Assembly: GCF_021369635.1 (NCBI RefSeq) | Contig: NZ_JAJNBZ010000010.1 | Location: forward strand, 109,396-173,395 | Origin: Paenibacillus profundus | GTDB lineage: Bacteria; Bacillota; Bacilli; Paenibacillales; Paenibacillaceae | Length of the DNA: 64,000 nt | Direction: 5' to 3' | Shown here: in pieces, positions 1-7,962 of the stretch | How the letters are laid out: each line of letters begins with the position of its first letter | Numbering within the stretch: position 1 is the stretch's first letter | The notes under the pieces: model-generated | What the model was told of the DNA's origin: nothing | Seen by the model: only the letters and a program-made list of their open reading frames with translations | Database searches by the model: none | Program-made: the position numbers and the translations under genes

Positions 1-7
1 TAATAGG

Positions 8-85
8 TACCGGCCGGTATAGTTACATCGTATTAAATCCCCCTACATGATACAATACAAATAAACTATATCTGTACCGGTATAG
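8..85. promoter_or_regulatory. Direct-repeat operator pair upstream of MocR-type regulator
   Basis: TACCGGCCGGTATAG (8-22) and TACCGGTATAG (75-85) form two same-orientation repeats about 65 bp apart, just before the regulator start at 113. MocR-family proteins of the PdxR/GabR kind are known to bind pairs of direct repeats between themselves and a divergent gene; here any divergent gene would lie left of the window. A related ATAGTACCGGC occurs in reverse orientation near 1504-1514. Operator function is inferred. Confidence 0.45.
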
Positions 86-112
86 AATTCGGAATGAGGT
101 TGAGAGGCGTCT

Positions 113-1471
113 ATGTATAAATACTTATCCTTGTTAAATGACTTGGAGCATTGGATTCAGAGCGGCGAGTACAAAGAGGGGGACAAGCTGCCATCGATTC
201 GCATGCTGGCCGAGCAATATCGCTGCAGCAAAAGCACGATTATCCGTGCGCTCGATGAACTGGAGCAGCGGCATATGGTGTACTCTGTTGCGAAAAGCGG
301 ATATTATGTGATGAAACGAAAGCAACCGCGGCGGCATAGCGATCGGTCCACGGTCGATTTTGCCTCCTCTGCACCGGATCCAGAGGTGTTTCCGTATTTG
401 GATTTTCAGCAATGCATCAATAAAGCGATCGATATTTACAAAAATGAACTATTTGTGTATGGAACCAGGCAAGGGCTGCCTTCGTTAATCAAGGTGATCG
501 AGAAGCAGTTGGCGAATTATCAAGTGTTTACGAGTGCAGATCACATCTATATCACTTCTGGCATTCAACAAGCATTGGCGCTGCTGACGACCATTCCGTT
601 TCCGAACGGGAAGGATACGATATTGATCGAACAGCCGGGCTATCATTTGTATATCGAATATGTGGAGACGCATAACGTGCCCGTGCTGGGGATTGAGCGC
701 ACGAGCGAAGGCATAGACCTGCAGGAACTGGAACGGCTGTTCCAGACGCAACGAATTAAGTTTTTCTATACGATGCCGCGCTTTCATAATCCGCTTGGAA
801 CGTCTTACTCTCAGCAGCAGAAAAAGACGATCGCCAAATTGGCGGAGCGGTATGACGTGTATATCGTGGAGGACGACTATTTGGCCGATTTGGATCGGGA
901 TGCTAAGGCGGATCCGATATATGCCTATGATCGCTCTGCGCATGTCATTTATTTAAAAAGCTACTCAAAGATCATTTTTCCGGGTTTGCGCGTCGGTGCC
1001 GCCGTCATCCCGCCAAGCATTGCCGAGCCGTTCCACAAATATAAGAAGCTGCTTGATGTCGACAGCTCTATGCTGTCGCAGGCAGCGCTCGAGATCTACA
1101 TCAAGAACGGCATGTTCGAGCGCCACAAGCAGAAGATTCGCTCCGCTTATTCGTCGCGAACGGAACGTTTGACCTCTGCATTGGAAGAAGCGCAGCGCCA
1201 AAGCAAGGGGCTGTACCGTTATACACCGGCGGGTAATCCGTGCATTCATACGTACATGTCACTGGATAAGAGGGTGCAGGGTCAAGAGCTTATGGCGAGG
1301 TTGAAGCGGCAATCCATTCTCGTCGACATGGCGGAAGCGAATTATTTATCTTCTTTTCCGAAGAGCTCACTGCTGAAATTAAACGTCTCGAATGTAAAAA
1401 TCGAGGATATAGAGAGGGGAATTGAACGTGTCATGCTAGAGATTAATAAGTACGACAAAGAGACCCTGTAA
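113..1471 (+). CDS. MocR-type GntR regulator with aminotransferase domain
   Basis: A 452-residue transcription factor built from an N-terminal GntR winged helix (about 1-70) and a fold-type I PLP-dependent aminotransferase domain (about 80-445). The PLP-binding lysine is Lys286 in the SYSKIIFPG motif, and the SGIQQAL and EDDY motifs of the family are present. Such proteins sense PLP or amino-compound ligands and usually control one adjacent divergent gene. A direct-repeat operator pair sits immediately upstream. The next gene is convergent, so this regulator probably acts on itself and on a gene left of the window. The ligand cannot be read from sequence; a catalytic aminotransferase role is unlikely given the fused HTH. 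Confidence 0.9.
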   Translation: MYKYLSLLNDLEHWIQSGEYKEGDKLPSIRMLAEQYRCSKSTIIRALDELEQRHMVYSVAKSGYYVMKRKQPRRHSDRSTVDFASSAPDPEVFPYLDFQQCINKAIDIYKNELFVYGTRQGLPSLIKVIEKQLANYQVFTSADHIYITSGIQQALALLTTIPFPNGKDTILIEQPGYHLYIEYVETHNVPVLGIERTSEGIDLQELERLFQTQRIKFFYTMPRFHNPLGTSYSQQQKKTIAKLAERYDVYIVEDDYLADLDRDAKADPIYAYDRSAHVIYLKSYSKIIFPGLRVGAAVIPPSIAEPFHKYKKLLDVDSSMLSQAALEIYIKNGMFERHKQKIRSAYSSRTERLTSALEEAQRQSKGLYRYTPAGNPCIHTYMSLDKRVQGQELMARLKRQSILVDMAEANYLSSFPKSSLLKLNVSNVKIEDIERGIERVMLEINKYDKETL

Positions 1472-1657
1472 GTCCTGTGCCAAAATTGTCAGGGTATCTC
1501 CTTGCCGGTACTATTTATAAATATTTAAAGTGCAGGTTCAAGTGGCCCCTTTTCAGCACCGAGAAGTACAAGTTTTCGTAAGAAAACTGCAGCGGAAGCA
1601 TTCCTGAAGAAGGAGCGCAGTGTAGAACAACCTCTTATAGCAACTCCGAGCCTAGCC

Positions 1658-2677
1658 TTATTGTACGGGCTGCAGCTGTCCGACCGACTGACGCATATGT
1701 ACGCTGCAAGGGAGCACAATGCGTCTCGGAGGCACGTCCTGATTTTTGATGCGCTCCAGCAGCAGTTGAATTCCTTTCTCCCCGAATTCGTACGCAGGCT
1801 GCGAAGCGACTGAGAAGAACGGATTCGCCTCTTCTGCCCAGCCGAAATCGTCGAAGCAAGCGAGCGAGAGGTCCTCGGGAACGCGCAGGCCCATTTCCCG
1901 GACGGCCTTGAGCACGGACAAAGCAAGCATGTTGTTCGCGGCAAAGATAGCCGTTGGCCGCTGTCCCGGCGCTAAATCCATCCAATGAGCGAGCGATAAC
2001 GGCCCATGCTCGCCCAGATAGCTTGTCTCCATCACCAATTGATCGTTATATTGAATGCCAGCCTCCTGCAATGCGTCCGTATACCCTGCCTGACGTTCCC
2101 GTGCTGTCGATACGTCCTGCGAACCGTTCACGAGCGCGATGCGGCGGTGTCCGCAGCGGATCATTTCCCGAACCACTTGCTGTGCGCCGATACGGCTGTC
2201 TCCGAGTACAGCGTCGCATTCTACGCCAGGAACCTCGCGGTCCAGCAGCACGAACGGAACGTTCTGACGGGTGAGCCACTCCAAATGCTCGCGGGAACGG
2301 TCACCGCTCGGTGAAAATAGCACGCCGTCCACACGCATGGACAAAATCATTTCTACATAGTCCTTCTCTTTTGCAAAGCTCTCGTCACTATTGCCGAACA
2401 TGAGCCGGTAACCGTGCCGCATCGCAGCGTCTTCCGCACCTCGCGCCATCGTTGTAAAAAATGGATTCGTTATGTCTGTAATGAGCAAAGACAATATTTT
2501 GCTCTCCTGTGTCACAAGGCAGCGGGCAACGGAATTGGGGATATAGTGCATCTCTTCCATTACTTTCTTAACCTTCGTACGGGTTTTCTCACTGACTCTG
2601 CCCGTGTTGTTAATGACCCGTGATACTGTCATCGCCGACACATTGGCCCGTTTCGCAATATCATAAATGGTAGCCAT
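1658..2677 (-). CDS. LacI-family transcriptional repressor
   Basis: A 339-residue repressor. Residues 1-60 hold the LacI helix-turn-helix (MATIYDIAKRANVSAMTVSR) and hinge helix, followed by a periplasmic-binding-protein-like sugar-sensing domain with the usual ITDITNPFF segment. It is divergent from the dehydratase-led catabolic set that begins at 2833, and a GTTA-ACGG-TAAC palindrome overlaps the predicted promoter of that set, so it is the likely local repressor. The effector is unknown; a 6-deoxyhexose, its acid or a keto-deoxy intermediate is the natural guess from the neighbours. Confidence 0.92.
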   Translation of the reverse strand: MATIYDIAKRANVSAMTVSRVINNTGRVSEKTRTKVKKVMEEMHYIPNSVARCLVTQESKILSLLITDITNPFFTTMARGAEDAAMRHGYRLMFGNSDESFAKEKDYVEMILSMRVDGVLFSPSGDRSREHLEWLTRQNVPFVLLDREVPGVECDAVLGDSRIGAQQVVREMIRCGHRRIALVNGSQDVSTARERQAGYTDALQEAGIQYNDQLVMETSYLGEHGPLSLAHWMDLAPGQRPTAIFAANNMLALSVLKAVREMGLRVPEDLSLACFDDFGWAEEANPFFSVASQPAYEFGEKGIQLLLERIKNQDVPPRRIVLPCSVHMRQSVGQLQPVQ

Positions 2678-2760
2678 AGACTGAATTCTCCTATAATTTA
2701 TTGAAATGGGTACGAGAACGAAAATAGTTATACCGATTTCATTTTATTCTATTTGTAACA

Positions 2761-2806
2761 TTGACATCAAGGGGAACAGGTGATATCGTTGAGTTAACGG
2801 TAACAT
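2761..2806 (+). promoter_or_regulatory. Promoter and LacI-type operator for the catabolic operon
   Basis: TTGACA (2761-2766), a 17-bp spacer and TATCGT (2784-2789) make a good sigma-A promoter. Directly downstream, AGTTAACGGTAACAT (2792-2806) is an inverted repeat with a central CG, similar to operators bound by LacI/GntR-type repressors. The layout suggests repression by the divergent LacI protein. Assignment is by inspection only. Confidence 0.5.
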
Positions 2807-2832
2807 TTCCATTTAAAGGTGGAGGGATTTGC

Positions 2833-3171
2833 GTGAAAGAAAAGGCCATGCAAAAGGGTGTAAGCGTTATCGTAATGGATGATCGCGACCATGTCGCGAC
2901 CGCTCTGAGGGAGCTTGTTCCAGGCGAGACCATTACGTGCGAAGTTCAAGGGAATTCAGTGTCGCTAGCAGTCAATCAGCCGATTCCTTTCGGTCATAAG
3001 GTGGCAGTCATTCACATAACGGAAGGCGATCATGTGCGCAAGTATGGGGAAGTCATCGGGCGCGCCGTCTGCGACATTCCGGTCGGCGATCATGTGCATG
3101 TGCACAATATCGAAGGGATTCGGGGGCGCGGAGATCAGGCTGGGGGAGAGCCATCCTCGGCGGAAGCGTAA
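2833..3171 (+). CDS. UxaA-family dehydratase, small subunit (SAF domain)
   Basis: A 112-residue protein corresponding to the N-terminal SAF domain of altronate/galactarate-type dehydratases. The GTG at 2833 is chosen as start because GGTGGAGG precedes it at proper spacing; the frame remains open further upstream but that stretch contains the promoter. It shows the family pattern of a PFGHKVAV segment followed by a GEVIG turn. In two-gene dehydratases this subunit partners the catalytic large subunit, which follows 63 bp downstream. In Campylobacter-type fucose clusters a similarly split UxaA pair is associated with fuconate dehydration (recalled knowledge). The exact sugar acid here is inferred. 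Confidence 0.85.
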   Translation: MKEKAMQKGVSVIVMDDRDHVATALRELVPGETITCEVQGNSVSLAVNQPIPFGHKVAVIHITEGDHVRKYGEVIGRAVCDIPVGDHVHVHNIEGIRGRGDQAGGEPSSAEA

Positions 3172-3234
3172 CGGAGCCGACAGGCACCTGAAATAGCAAG
3201 CATAGCTCATTTGTACGGGAAAGGGGAACCTAGC

Positions 3235-4398
3235 ATGAGTTTAACGTTTCAAGGCTATCGGAGACCGAATGGTGAGGTCGGGATTCGCAATCATCTATTA
3301 ATTATTCCTACCGTTATCTGCTCGAATCAAGTGTGCAACCGTATTCAGCAGCTCGTACCGAATACGGTGGCTATCCCTCATCAGCACGGCTGCAGCCAGA
3401 TTGGCGCGGATAAGGATCGCACCTTCGACGTGCTCGCTGGAACGGGCAAGAACCCGAATGTCGGCGGGGTCGTCATCGTAAGCTTGGGCTGCGAGGTCGT
3501 CGATCCGACACAGCTGGCAGAGGAAATTCGCAAGACAGGCAAGCTCGTGGAAGTATTTGATATTCAGAGCGTTGGAGGTTCGGTCAAAGCGATTCAGCAT
3601 GGAGTTCAGTTAGCGCAGGAGATGAGAACGAAGCTGGATGCGATGACGAAGGAAGCAATTCCGTTCTCCGAGCTGAAGATCGGCGTGAAATGTGGCGGAT
3701 CCGATGCGACGAGTGGTCTCGCGTCGAATCCGGCTCTTGGCGTGGCTGCCGATGCGCTTATTGCCGAAGGCGGCACTATCGTTATTGGCGAAACGACGGA
3801 AATTATCGGGGCGGAGCATGTGCTGGCAGACCGCTGCCGCACGACGGAGACGGCGGACGATCTGTATCATATCGTGAACCGTTTCGAGAAGGAAGTCGAG
3901 CGGATGGGAGCCGATATGCGCGGCGGCAATCCGAGTCCGGGCAACATTGCCGGAGGCTTGAGCACGATCGAGGAGAAGTCGCTCGGCTGCATCAGCAAGT
4001 GCGGAACAGCGCCGATTGAAGGGGTAATTGAATACGCCGAGTCGATTCCGCAAGGCGGTCTATATTTTATGGATTCGCCAGGCAATGACATCGAATGCGT
4101 ATCCGGCATGGCGGCAGGCGGCGCGCATTTGGTCTGCTTCACGACGGGGCGCGGAACGCCTACCGGCTCAGCGGTTATTCCGGTGATCAAGATTACCGGC
4201 AACCGCATCTGCGCGGAACGGATGGCAGACAACATGGATGTGGACGTCAGCGGAATGCTGGAAGGAAGCGTCTCCTTGCAGGAAGCGGGCAACCATATTT
4301 GGGATGAAATTCGCGCCGTGAGCGATGGTCAATTGACGAAGGCGGAAGTGCTCGGCCATGCGGAGTTCAGCATTAACCGAATCGGTCCGAGCTTATAG
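3235..4398 (+). CDS. UxaA-family sugar-acid dehydratase, large subunit
   Basis: A 387-residue catalytic subunit of the altronate/galactarate dehydratase family, which removes water from a sugar acid to give a 2-keto-3-deoxy acid, usually with a metal cofactor. Family landmarks include GEVGIRNHLLIIPTV near the N-terminus, HQHGCSQIG, GVKCGGSDATSG and a C-terminal TGRGTPTG segment. The ATG at 3235 is preferred since GGGGAACC lies just before it; an in-frame TTG at 3211 lacks a site. It pairs with the small subunit just upstream. E. coli UxaA is a single 495-residue chain, so the split form is noteworthy. Substrate is probably an aldonate of a 6-deoxyhexose judging by neighbours; altronate or galactarate remain possible. 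Confidence 0.85.
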   Translation: MSLTFQGYRRPNGEVGIRNHLLIIPTVICSNQVCNRIQQLVPNTVAIPHQHGCSQIGADKDRTFDVLAGTGKNPNVGGVVIVSLGCEVVDPTQLAEEIRKTGKLVEVFDIQSVGGSVKAIQHGVQLAQEMRTKLDAMTKEAIPFSELKIGVKCGGSDATSGLASNPALGVAADALIAEGGTIVIGETTEIIGAEHVLADRCRTTETADDLYHIVNRFEKEVERMGADMRGGNPSPGNIAGGLSTIEEKSLGCISKCGTAPIEGVIEYAESIPQGGLYFMDSPGNDIECVSGMAAGGAHLVCFTTGRGTPTGSAVIPVIKITGNRICAERMADNMDVDVSGMLEGSVSLQEAGNHIWDEIRAVSDGQLTKAEVLGHAEFSINRIGPSL

Positions 4399-4402
4399 AA
4401 GA

Positions 4403-4427
4403 TGTTCAAAAGGGTGCTTTTTGAACA
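4403..4427. repeat. 25-bp palindromic element, copy 1
   Basis: The arms TGTTCAAAA and TTTTTGAACA flank a short GGGTGC-type centre, just after the dehydratase stop. A second copy at 23899-23923 differs at a single central base and also lies directly after a stop codon. It could act as a weak hairpin terminator or mRNA 3' stabiliser, but no clear T-tract follows. Confidence 0.7.
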
Positions 4428-4474
4428 CGCACTTATAATCAATGATTACTTATGGGATAACAGGAGGAACTAAC

Positions 4475-5269
4475 ATGGGGCGTTTAGCGGGACGTATTGC
4501 ATTAGTTACCGGGGGGAGCCGCGGTATTGGAGAAGCGATTGTATATCGATTGGCGGAAGAAGGAGCGGACGTCGCAATTAATTACGCCTCTGCGTCATCT
4601 TACGAGAAGGCATTGGCTGTAAAGCAGAAGGTTGAGGAACTGGGTCGTAAGGCGGTTGTCGTGCAAGCGGACATCGGCAGCAAGGCTGAAGTGCTGAACA
4701 TGTTCGACGAAGTCGAGAAGGAATTGGGCTACGTTGATGTGCTCGTGAACAACGCGGGCATCGCGCCGTTCGAGTCGTTCATGAAGGTGACGGAAGAAAC
4801 GTGGGATCGTACGTACAACACGAACGTCAAAGCAATCTTCATGACGTCGCAGCGCGCGGCGGAACATATGATTGAGAAGGGATACGGCAAGATCGTCAAC
4901 GTGCTGTCGACAGCCAGCTTGATGGTCACAAGCCCTGTTATTCCGCACTATCAATCTTCAAAAGCAGCTGCTCATATGCTGACGAAGGGCATGGCGATCG
5001 AGCTGGGCAAATATAACATTAACGTGAACGCGGTCGGGCCTAGCACGGTCGATACCGATATGTGTACGGACTTCTTGGCAGCTCCAGGCATGCGTGAAAA
5101 GGAAGAGCAGGCGAATCCGATGAAGCGGCTCGGAACGGCACGCCAAATCGGCGATGCAGTTGTATTCTTGGCGTCCGAGGAAGCGATGCAGGTGAACGGT
5201 CATCTGCTCATGGTGGACGGCGGCCTTACCGTTAAGGCGGCACAACCGGAAGACCATATGGAACGGTAG
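4475..5269 (+). CDS. SDR-family sugar dehydrogenase
   Basis: A 264-residue short-chain dehydrogenase/reductase. It has the TGGSRGIG cofactor motif near residue 13, NNAG, and the catalytic Ser-Tyr-Lys pattern (Ser in VLSTAS, then YQSSK). The segment AINYASASS after beta-2 lacks the acidic residue typical of strict NAD use, so NADP is possible. It resembles sugar 1-dehydrogenases and 3-oxoacyl-ACP reductases. In this operon the simplest role is oxidation of a pyranose at C1 to a lactone, upstream of the dehydratase. ATG at 4475 follows CAGGAGGAAC. Role assignment is from context; family assignment is firm. Confidence 0.85.
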   Translation: MGRLAGRIALVTGGSRGIGEAIVYRLAEEGADVAINYASASSYEKALAVKQKVEELGRKAVVVQADIGSKAEVLNMFDEVEKELGYVDVLVNNAGIAPFESFMKVTEETWDRTYNTNVKAIFMTSQRAAEHMIEKGYGKIVNVLSTASLMVTSPVIPHYQSSKAAAHMLTKGMAIELGKYNINVNAVGPSTVDTDMCTDFLAAPGMREKEEQANPMKRLGTARQIGDAVVFLASEEAMQVNGHLLMVDGGLTVKAAQPEDHMER

Positions 5270-5279
5270 GTGACGGCAT

Positions 5280-5954
5280 ATGCTTAACATTTCGAGAATG
5301 GTCGATCTGTCGCAGGATCTGTATCATCTGTGTCCGGTGCTGCCGGACTTTGAACCGCCGAAGATGGATTACATCTGTGTAGGACCGCGGGACGGTTGGA
5401 AGCTGGAGAAGATTACGATGAACCTGCATACCGGAACCCATATGGATGCGCCTGCCCATCTCGGCGAATTCGATCTTACGCTGGATCGCATTCCAGTGCA
5501 GCAGTTTCAAGGGCGGATGGTGTTCGTGCCGCTGCAGGACAGAGGGGCGAAGCATCCGATCGGGCGTGCGGATCTGGAACCGTATGAGGAGCAGTTGAAC
5601 GAGCATTCGATTGTGCTGCTGTATACCGGTTGGGGTGAGAAGCGCGGTTGGACGAAGGAATGGATTTATGAGTCTCCTTATTTGTCCAACGAAGGCGCCC
5701 GTTATTTGGTTGAACGGGGCATTAAGGCAGTTGGCATCGATCATTTCAGCATCGGCGGCACAGGAGAAGAAAACGAGGAGACACACCGCATCGTCTTGGG
5801 AGCGAACATCTGGGTGGCGGAAGGCTTGCAGTTGAATGATCCGACGCTTCGTGAGGGAGATTGGCATGTCATGGCGCTGCCGATTCACATCCGTGATTCA
5901 AGTGGCGCTCCGGCCCGTGTGGTGGCCTTCCAATGGGAGGTTGAATCACGTTGA
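5280..5954 (+). CDS. Cyclase-fold metal-dependent hydrolase (kynurenine formamidase-like)
   Basis: A 224-residue protein of the cyclase/KynB fold. The diagnostic metal motif HTGTHMDAPAH is present at about residues 52-62 and a later IDHFSIGG-type loop carries another likely ligand. Known members hydrolyse N-formylkynurenine, isatin or related amide and lactone-like bonds using divalent metal. No tryptophan-pathway gene is nearby. Because the operon has sugar dehydrogenases and a dehydratase but no SMP-30, amidohydrolase or 6-phosphogluconolactonase-type lactonase, this protein could open the sugar lactone. Its stop overlaps the next start in TTGA, implying translational coupling. Confidence 0.8.
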   Translation: MLNISRMVDLSQDLYHLCPVLPDFEPPKMDYICVGPRDGWKLEKITMNLHTGTHMDAPAHLGEFDLTLDRIPVQQFQGRMVFVPLQDRGAKHPIGRADLEPYEEQLNEHSIVLLYTGWGEKRGWTKEWIYESPYLSNEGARYLVERGIKAVGIDHFSIGGTGEENEETHRIVLGANIWVAEGLQLNDPTLREGDWHVMALPIHIRDSSGAPARVVAFQWEVESR

Positions 5955-6181
5955 GTCTTTCTAAGTGGGAATATCGCATCGAGCATGATGCGGCTTCCTT
6001 GAATGAATTAGGGGAACAAGGCTGGGAGCTCGTTGCCGTCACCGTTGTCGATGGTGTGGAGCAATTGTATTTGAAGCGGCCGGCTCCGAGCTTCCGCGAG
6101 CGGCTGACGCTGGATCAAAGAGAGGAAGTGGCCCGGCAGGCCGCTTTCTCTTCCACTAGCACCAAGGAGGTGAGCCGATGA
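5951..6181 (+). CDS. Small DUF4177-like protein
   Basis: A 76-residue protein starting at TTG and overlapping the cyclase stop by 4 nt; its own stop overlaps the rbsD start as ATGA. The N-terminal half (WEYRIEH, then LGEQGWELVAV) is the short DUF4177-type beta pattern found in many tiny bacterial proteins. The C-terminal half is charged and probably helical. Double overlap in an operon argues that it is genuinely translated with its neighbours. No catalytic residues are evident; it may be a subunit or stabiliser of the adjacent hydrolase or mutarotase. Function unknown. Confidence 0.7.
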   Translation: MSLSKWEYRIEHDAASLNELGEQGWELVAVTVVDGVEQLYLKRPAPSFRERLTLDQREEVARQAAFSSTSTKEVSR

Positions 6182-6564
6182 AAAAGGGCGGCATTCTGCA
6201 TCCGCAGCTGAACCGCATTCTCTCGGAGACGGGTCATACCGATATGTTAACAGTCTGTGATCGGGGATTTCCGGTGCCGATGAGCGTTGAGCGGCTCGAC
6301 CTGGCTTTATGCGACGATATTCCGACTGTCGTGGACGTGCTGCAGGCGGTGGCTGGAGAATTCATCATCGACTGCGTCGTCATTACAGAAGAGATGCAGT
6401 CGTTCAGTCCGGAACGGGTGGCTGAGCTCAAGGCGCTTTTGCCGGATGTGCGGTGGAAGGTGATGGCGCACGTTGAGTTCAAGCAGCTGTGCCAGGAATC
6501 GAGAGCGGTCATTCGGACGGGAGATACGACGCCATATGCCAATCTCATGATCGTATCTGGTTAA
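6178..6564 (+). CDS. rbsD: RbsD-type sugar pyranase/mutarotase
   Basis: A 128-residue member of the RbsD/FucU family, which interconverts ring forms of sugars without cofactor. MKKGGILHPQLNRIL, GHTDMLTVCDRGFPVP and the C-terminal RTGDTTPYANLM match RbsD, including the catalytic His in GHTD and the Tyr-Asn pair. RbsD proper converts beta-pyranose to beta-furanose ribose, while FucU acts on fucose anomers. Overall sequence looks more like RbsD, but placement between a sugar-acid dehydratase and dehydrogenases suggests a mutarotase role in the oxidative pathway. A ribokinase gene lies 6.5 kb away on the other strand. The protein ends slightly early after IVSG. Confidence 0.88.
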   Translation: MKKGGILHPQLNRILSETGHTDMLTVCDRGFPVPMSVERLDLALCDDIPTVVDVLQAVAGEFIIDCVVITEEMQSFSPERVAELKALLPDVRWKVMAHVEFKQLCQESRAVIRTGDTTPYANLMIVSG

Positions 6565-6729
6565 CGTTCAATGATGCATGTGTGAACGGCGATGAATTTA
6601 TATCGACATGGCGATTGCCGAAAGCCAATAACGGTACGTTGCCAAGTCCTTCTATCCACTCTCCCTCTCATTCAGAAACCGTAGGGGTGAAGTTTAACTG
6701 AGGCCAACATTGGTTCTCAGTCGATGCGG

Positions 6730-7060
6730 CAACATCACCGTTCGATCACACCGTCTAGCGCCTGAGATATGCGGGAACGTTGTTACTGATCGAAGGGGAG
6801 ATTGATCGAAAGCAGCGAAAGTAGAGGACGTCGCTATGATAAGCCGCAGACCGGAGTGCGCCAACTTTTTCAATCTAGTTACCCTACAATTGCAGTCCAG
6901 CGTGACGAAAGACGGAAAAAAGATGCTCTTAACTGTATTATTGCAGTTGGAGACGCTCCCATTCAATCAACAAGTTCCCCACCTCAACCGTTCGTCCACA
7001 CCATCGAGCTCTTGGGCGATGCTGGAACCATTGTTGTTGACCGAGGGGGAGAATGATCGG
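6730..7060. repeat. Two imperfect direct copies in a 576-bp gene-free gap
   Basis: Between rbsD and the next SDR (6565-7140) no convincing gene is seen. Two roughly 80-bp stretches, 6730-6809 and 6980-7060, align at a 250-bp offset: both contain an ACCGTTCG start, a GGGAACG/TGGAACC centre and a GAGGGGGAGAATGATCG-like end. By eye about 70 percent of positions agree. The intervening bases also hold a TTGCAGT motif twice. This may be a degenerate dispersed repeat or decayed gene. Small open frames across it (such as 6802-7056) have no ribosome site and are not called. Confidence 0.5.
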
Positions 7061-7140
7061 AATTCAATAGTTCAACTTATCTGCGATCTAGCATAACTAG
7101 CATAAAGATTACATTCGAATAGAAGGAAAGGAGATTCAGC

Positions 7141-7914
7141 ATGCGCTTGGAAGCAAAAGTATGTATCATCACGGGCGCGGGCTCCGGCATTGGCCGGAGT
7201 ACCGCCCTACGTTTCGCGAAGGAAGGCGCGACCATTGTCGTAGCGGATATTCAATCAGAAGGCGGACAAGAAACGGTACGGATGATTGAAGAACTGGGAG
7301 GAAAGTCGATGTTCATTCAAGTCGACGTCACTTCTCCAGAGGAAGCGAAGGCGATGGCGGACGCCGTAGTCAAGCAATATGGACGCATCGACGTCTTGTT
7401 CAACAATGCGGGCGTGAGCGGTGTAGGGAGATTGCACGAAATCGAGCCAGAGGCATGGGACCGCGTCATTGCGATTAATATACGCGGCGTGTTCTTGCCG
7501 AGCAAATATGTTCTCCCTTACATGATGGAGCAGCAAAGCGGGACCATTATTAACATGTCCTCTTGCATTGCGGAGATGGGCTTGGCGAATCGCGCTTCCT
7601 ACGCGGCAACGAAGGGAGCGGTTCTCTCATTGACGAAGTCCATGCAGGTGGACTATGCGCCATACCACATCCGGGTGAACGCACTGCTGCCGGGAACCAT
7701 TTTCACACCATTTGTGGAGAACTATTTGCGCAATTCCTACGATGATCCGGAAGCGGCCATTGCCTCCATTAAGACACGGCAGCTCAGCGGGGAACTGGGA
7801 CGTCCTGAAGATGTCGCGGAAGGTGCCCTGTTCCTGGCTTCCGACGAATCCAAATTTATGATGGGCTCCCCGCTTTATATCGATGGCGGAGTTGTGTTCG
7901 GCAAAAATGCGTAA
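7141..7914 (+). CDS. SDR-family dehydrogenase, probable keto-deoxy sugar acid dehydrogenase
   Basis: A 257-residue SDR with TGAGSGIG, an Asp after beta-2 (VVADIQ) that indicates NAD preference, NNAG and the SSC...SYAATK Ser-Tyr-Lys triad. The segment VNALLPGTIFTPF recalls 2-keto-3-deoxy-L-fuconate dehydrogenases, in which an analogous PGT motif occurs (from memory). It directly precedes a fumarylacetoacetase-fold hydrolase, the enzyme that would cleave the diketo product. Start ATG 7141 follows AAGGAAAGGAG. The proposed reaction is oxidation of a 2-keto-3-deoxy sugar acid at C4; other alcohol substrates are possible. Confidence 0.85.
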   Translation: MRLEAKVCIITGAGSGIGRSTALRFAKEGATIVVADIQSEGGQETVRMIEELGGKSMFIQVDVTSPEEAKAMADAVVKQYGRIDVLFNNAGVSGVGRLHEIEPEAWDRVIAINIRGVFLPSKYVLPYMMEQQSGTIINMSSCIAEMGLANRASYAATKGAVLSLTKSMQVDYAPYHIRVNALLPGTIFTPFVENYLRNSYDDPEAAIASIKTRQLSGELGRPEDVAEGALFLASDESKFMMGSPLYIDGGVVFGKNA

Positions 7915-7962
7915 TGAAATAACACATATATATAATTGTACTTCACGGAGGAGGAATTAGCG

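Noticed and set aside
6802..7096. Two short overlapping frames after rbsD
   Set aside because: Both cross the degenerate repeat copies, lack start signals and disagree in frame.
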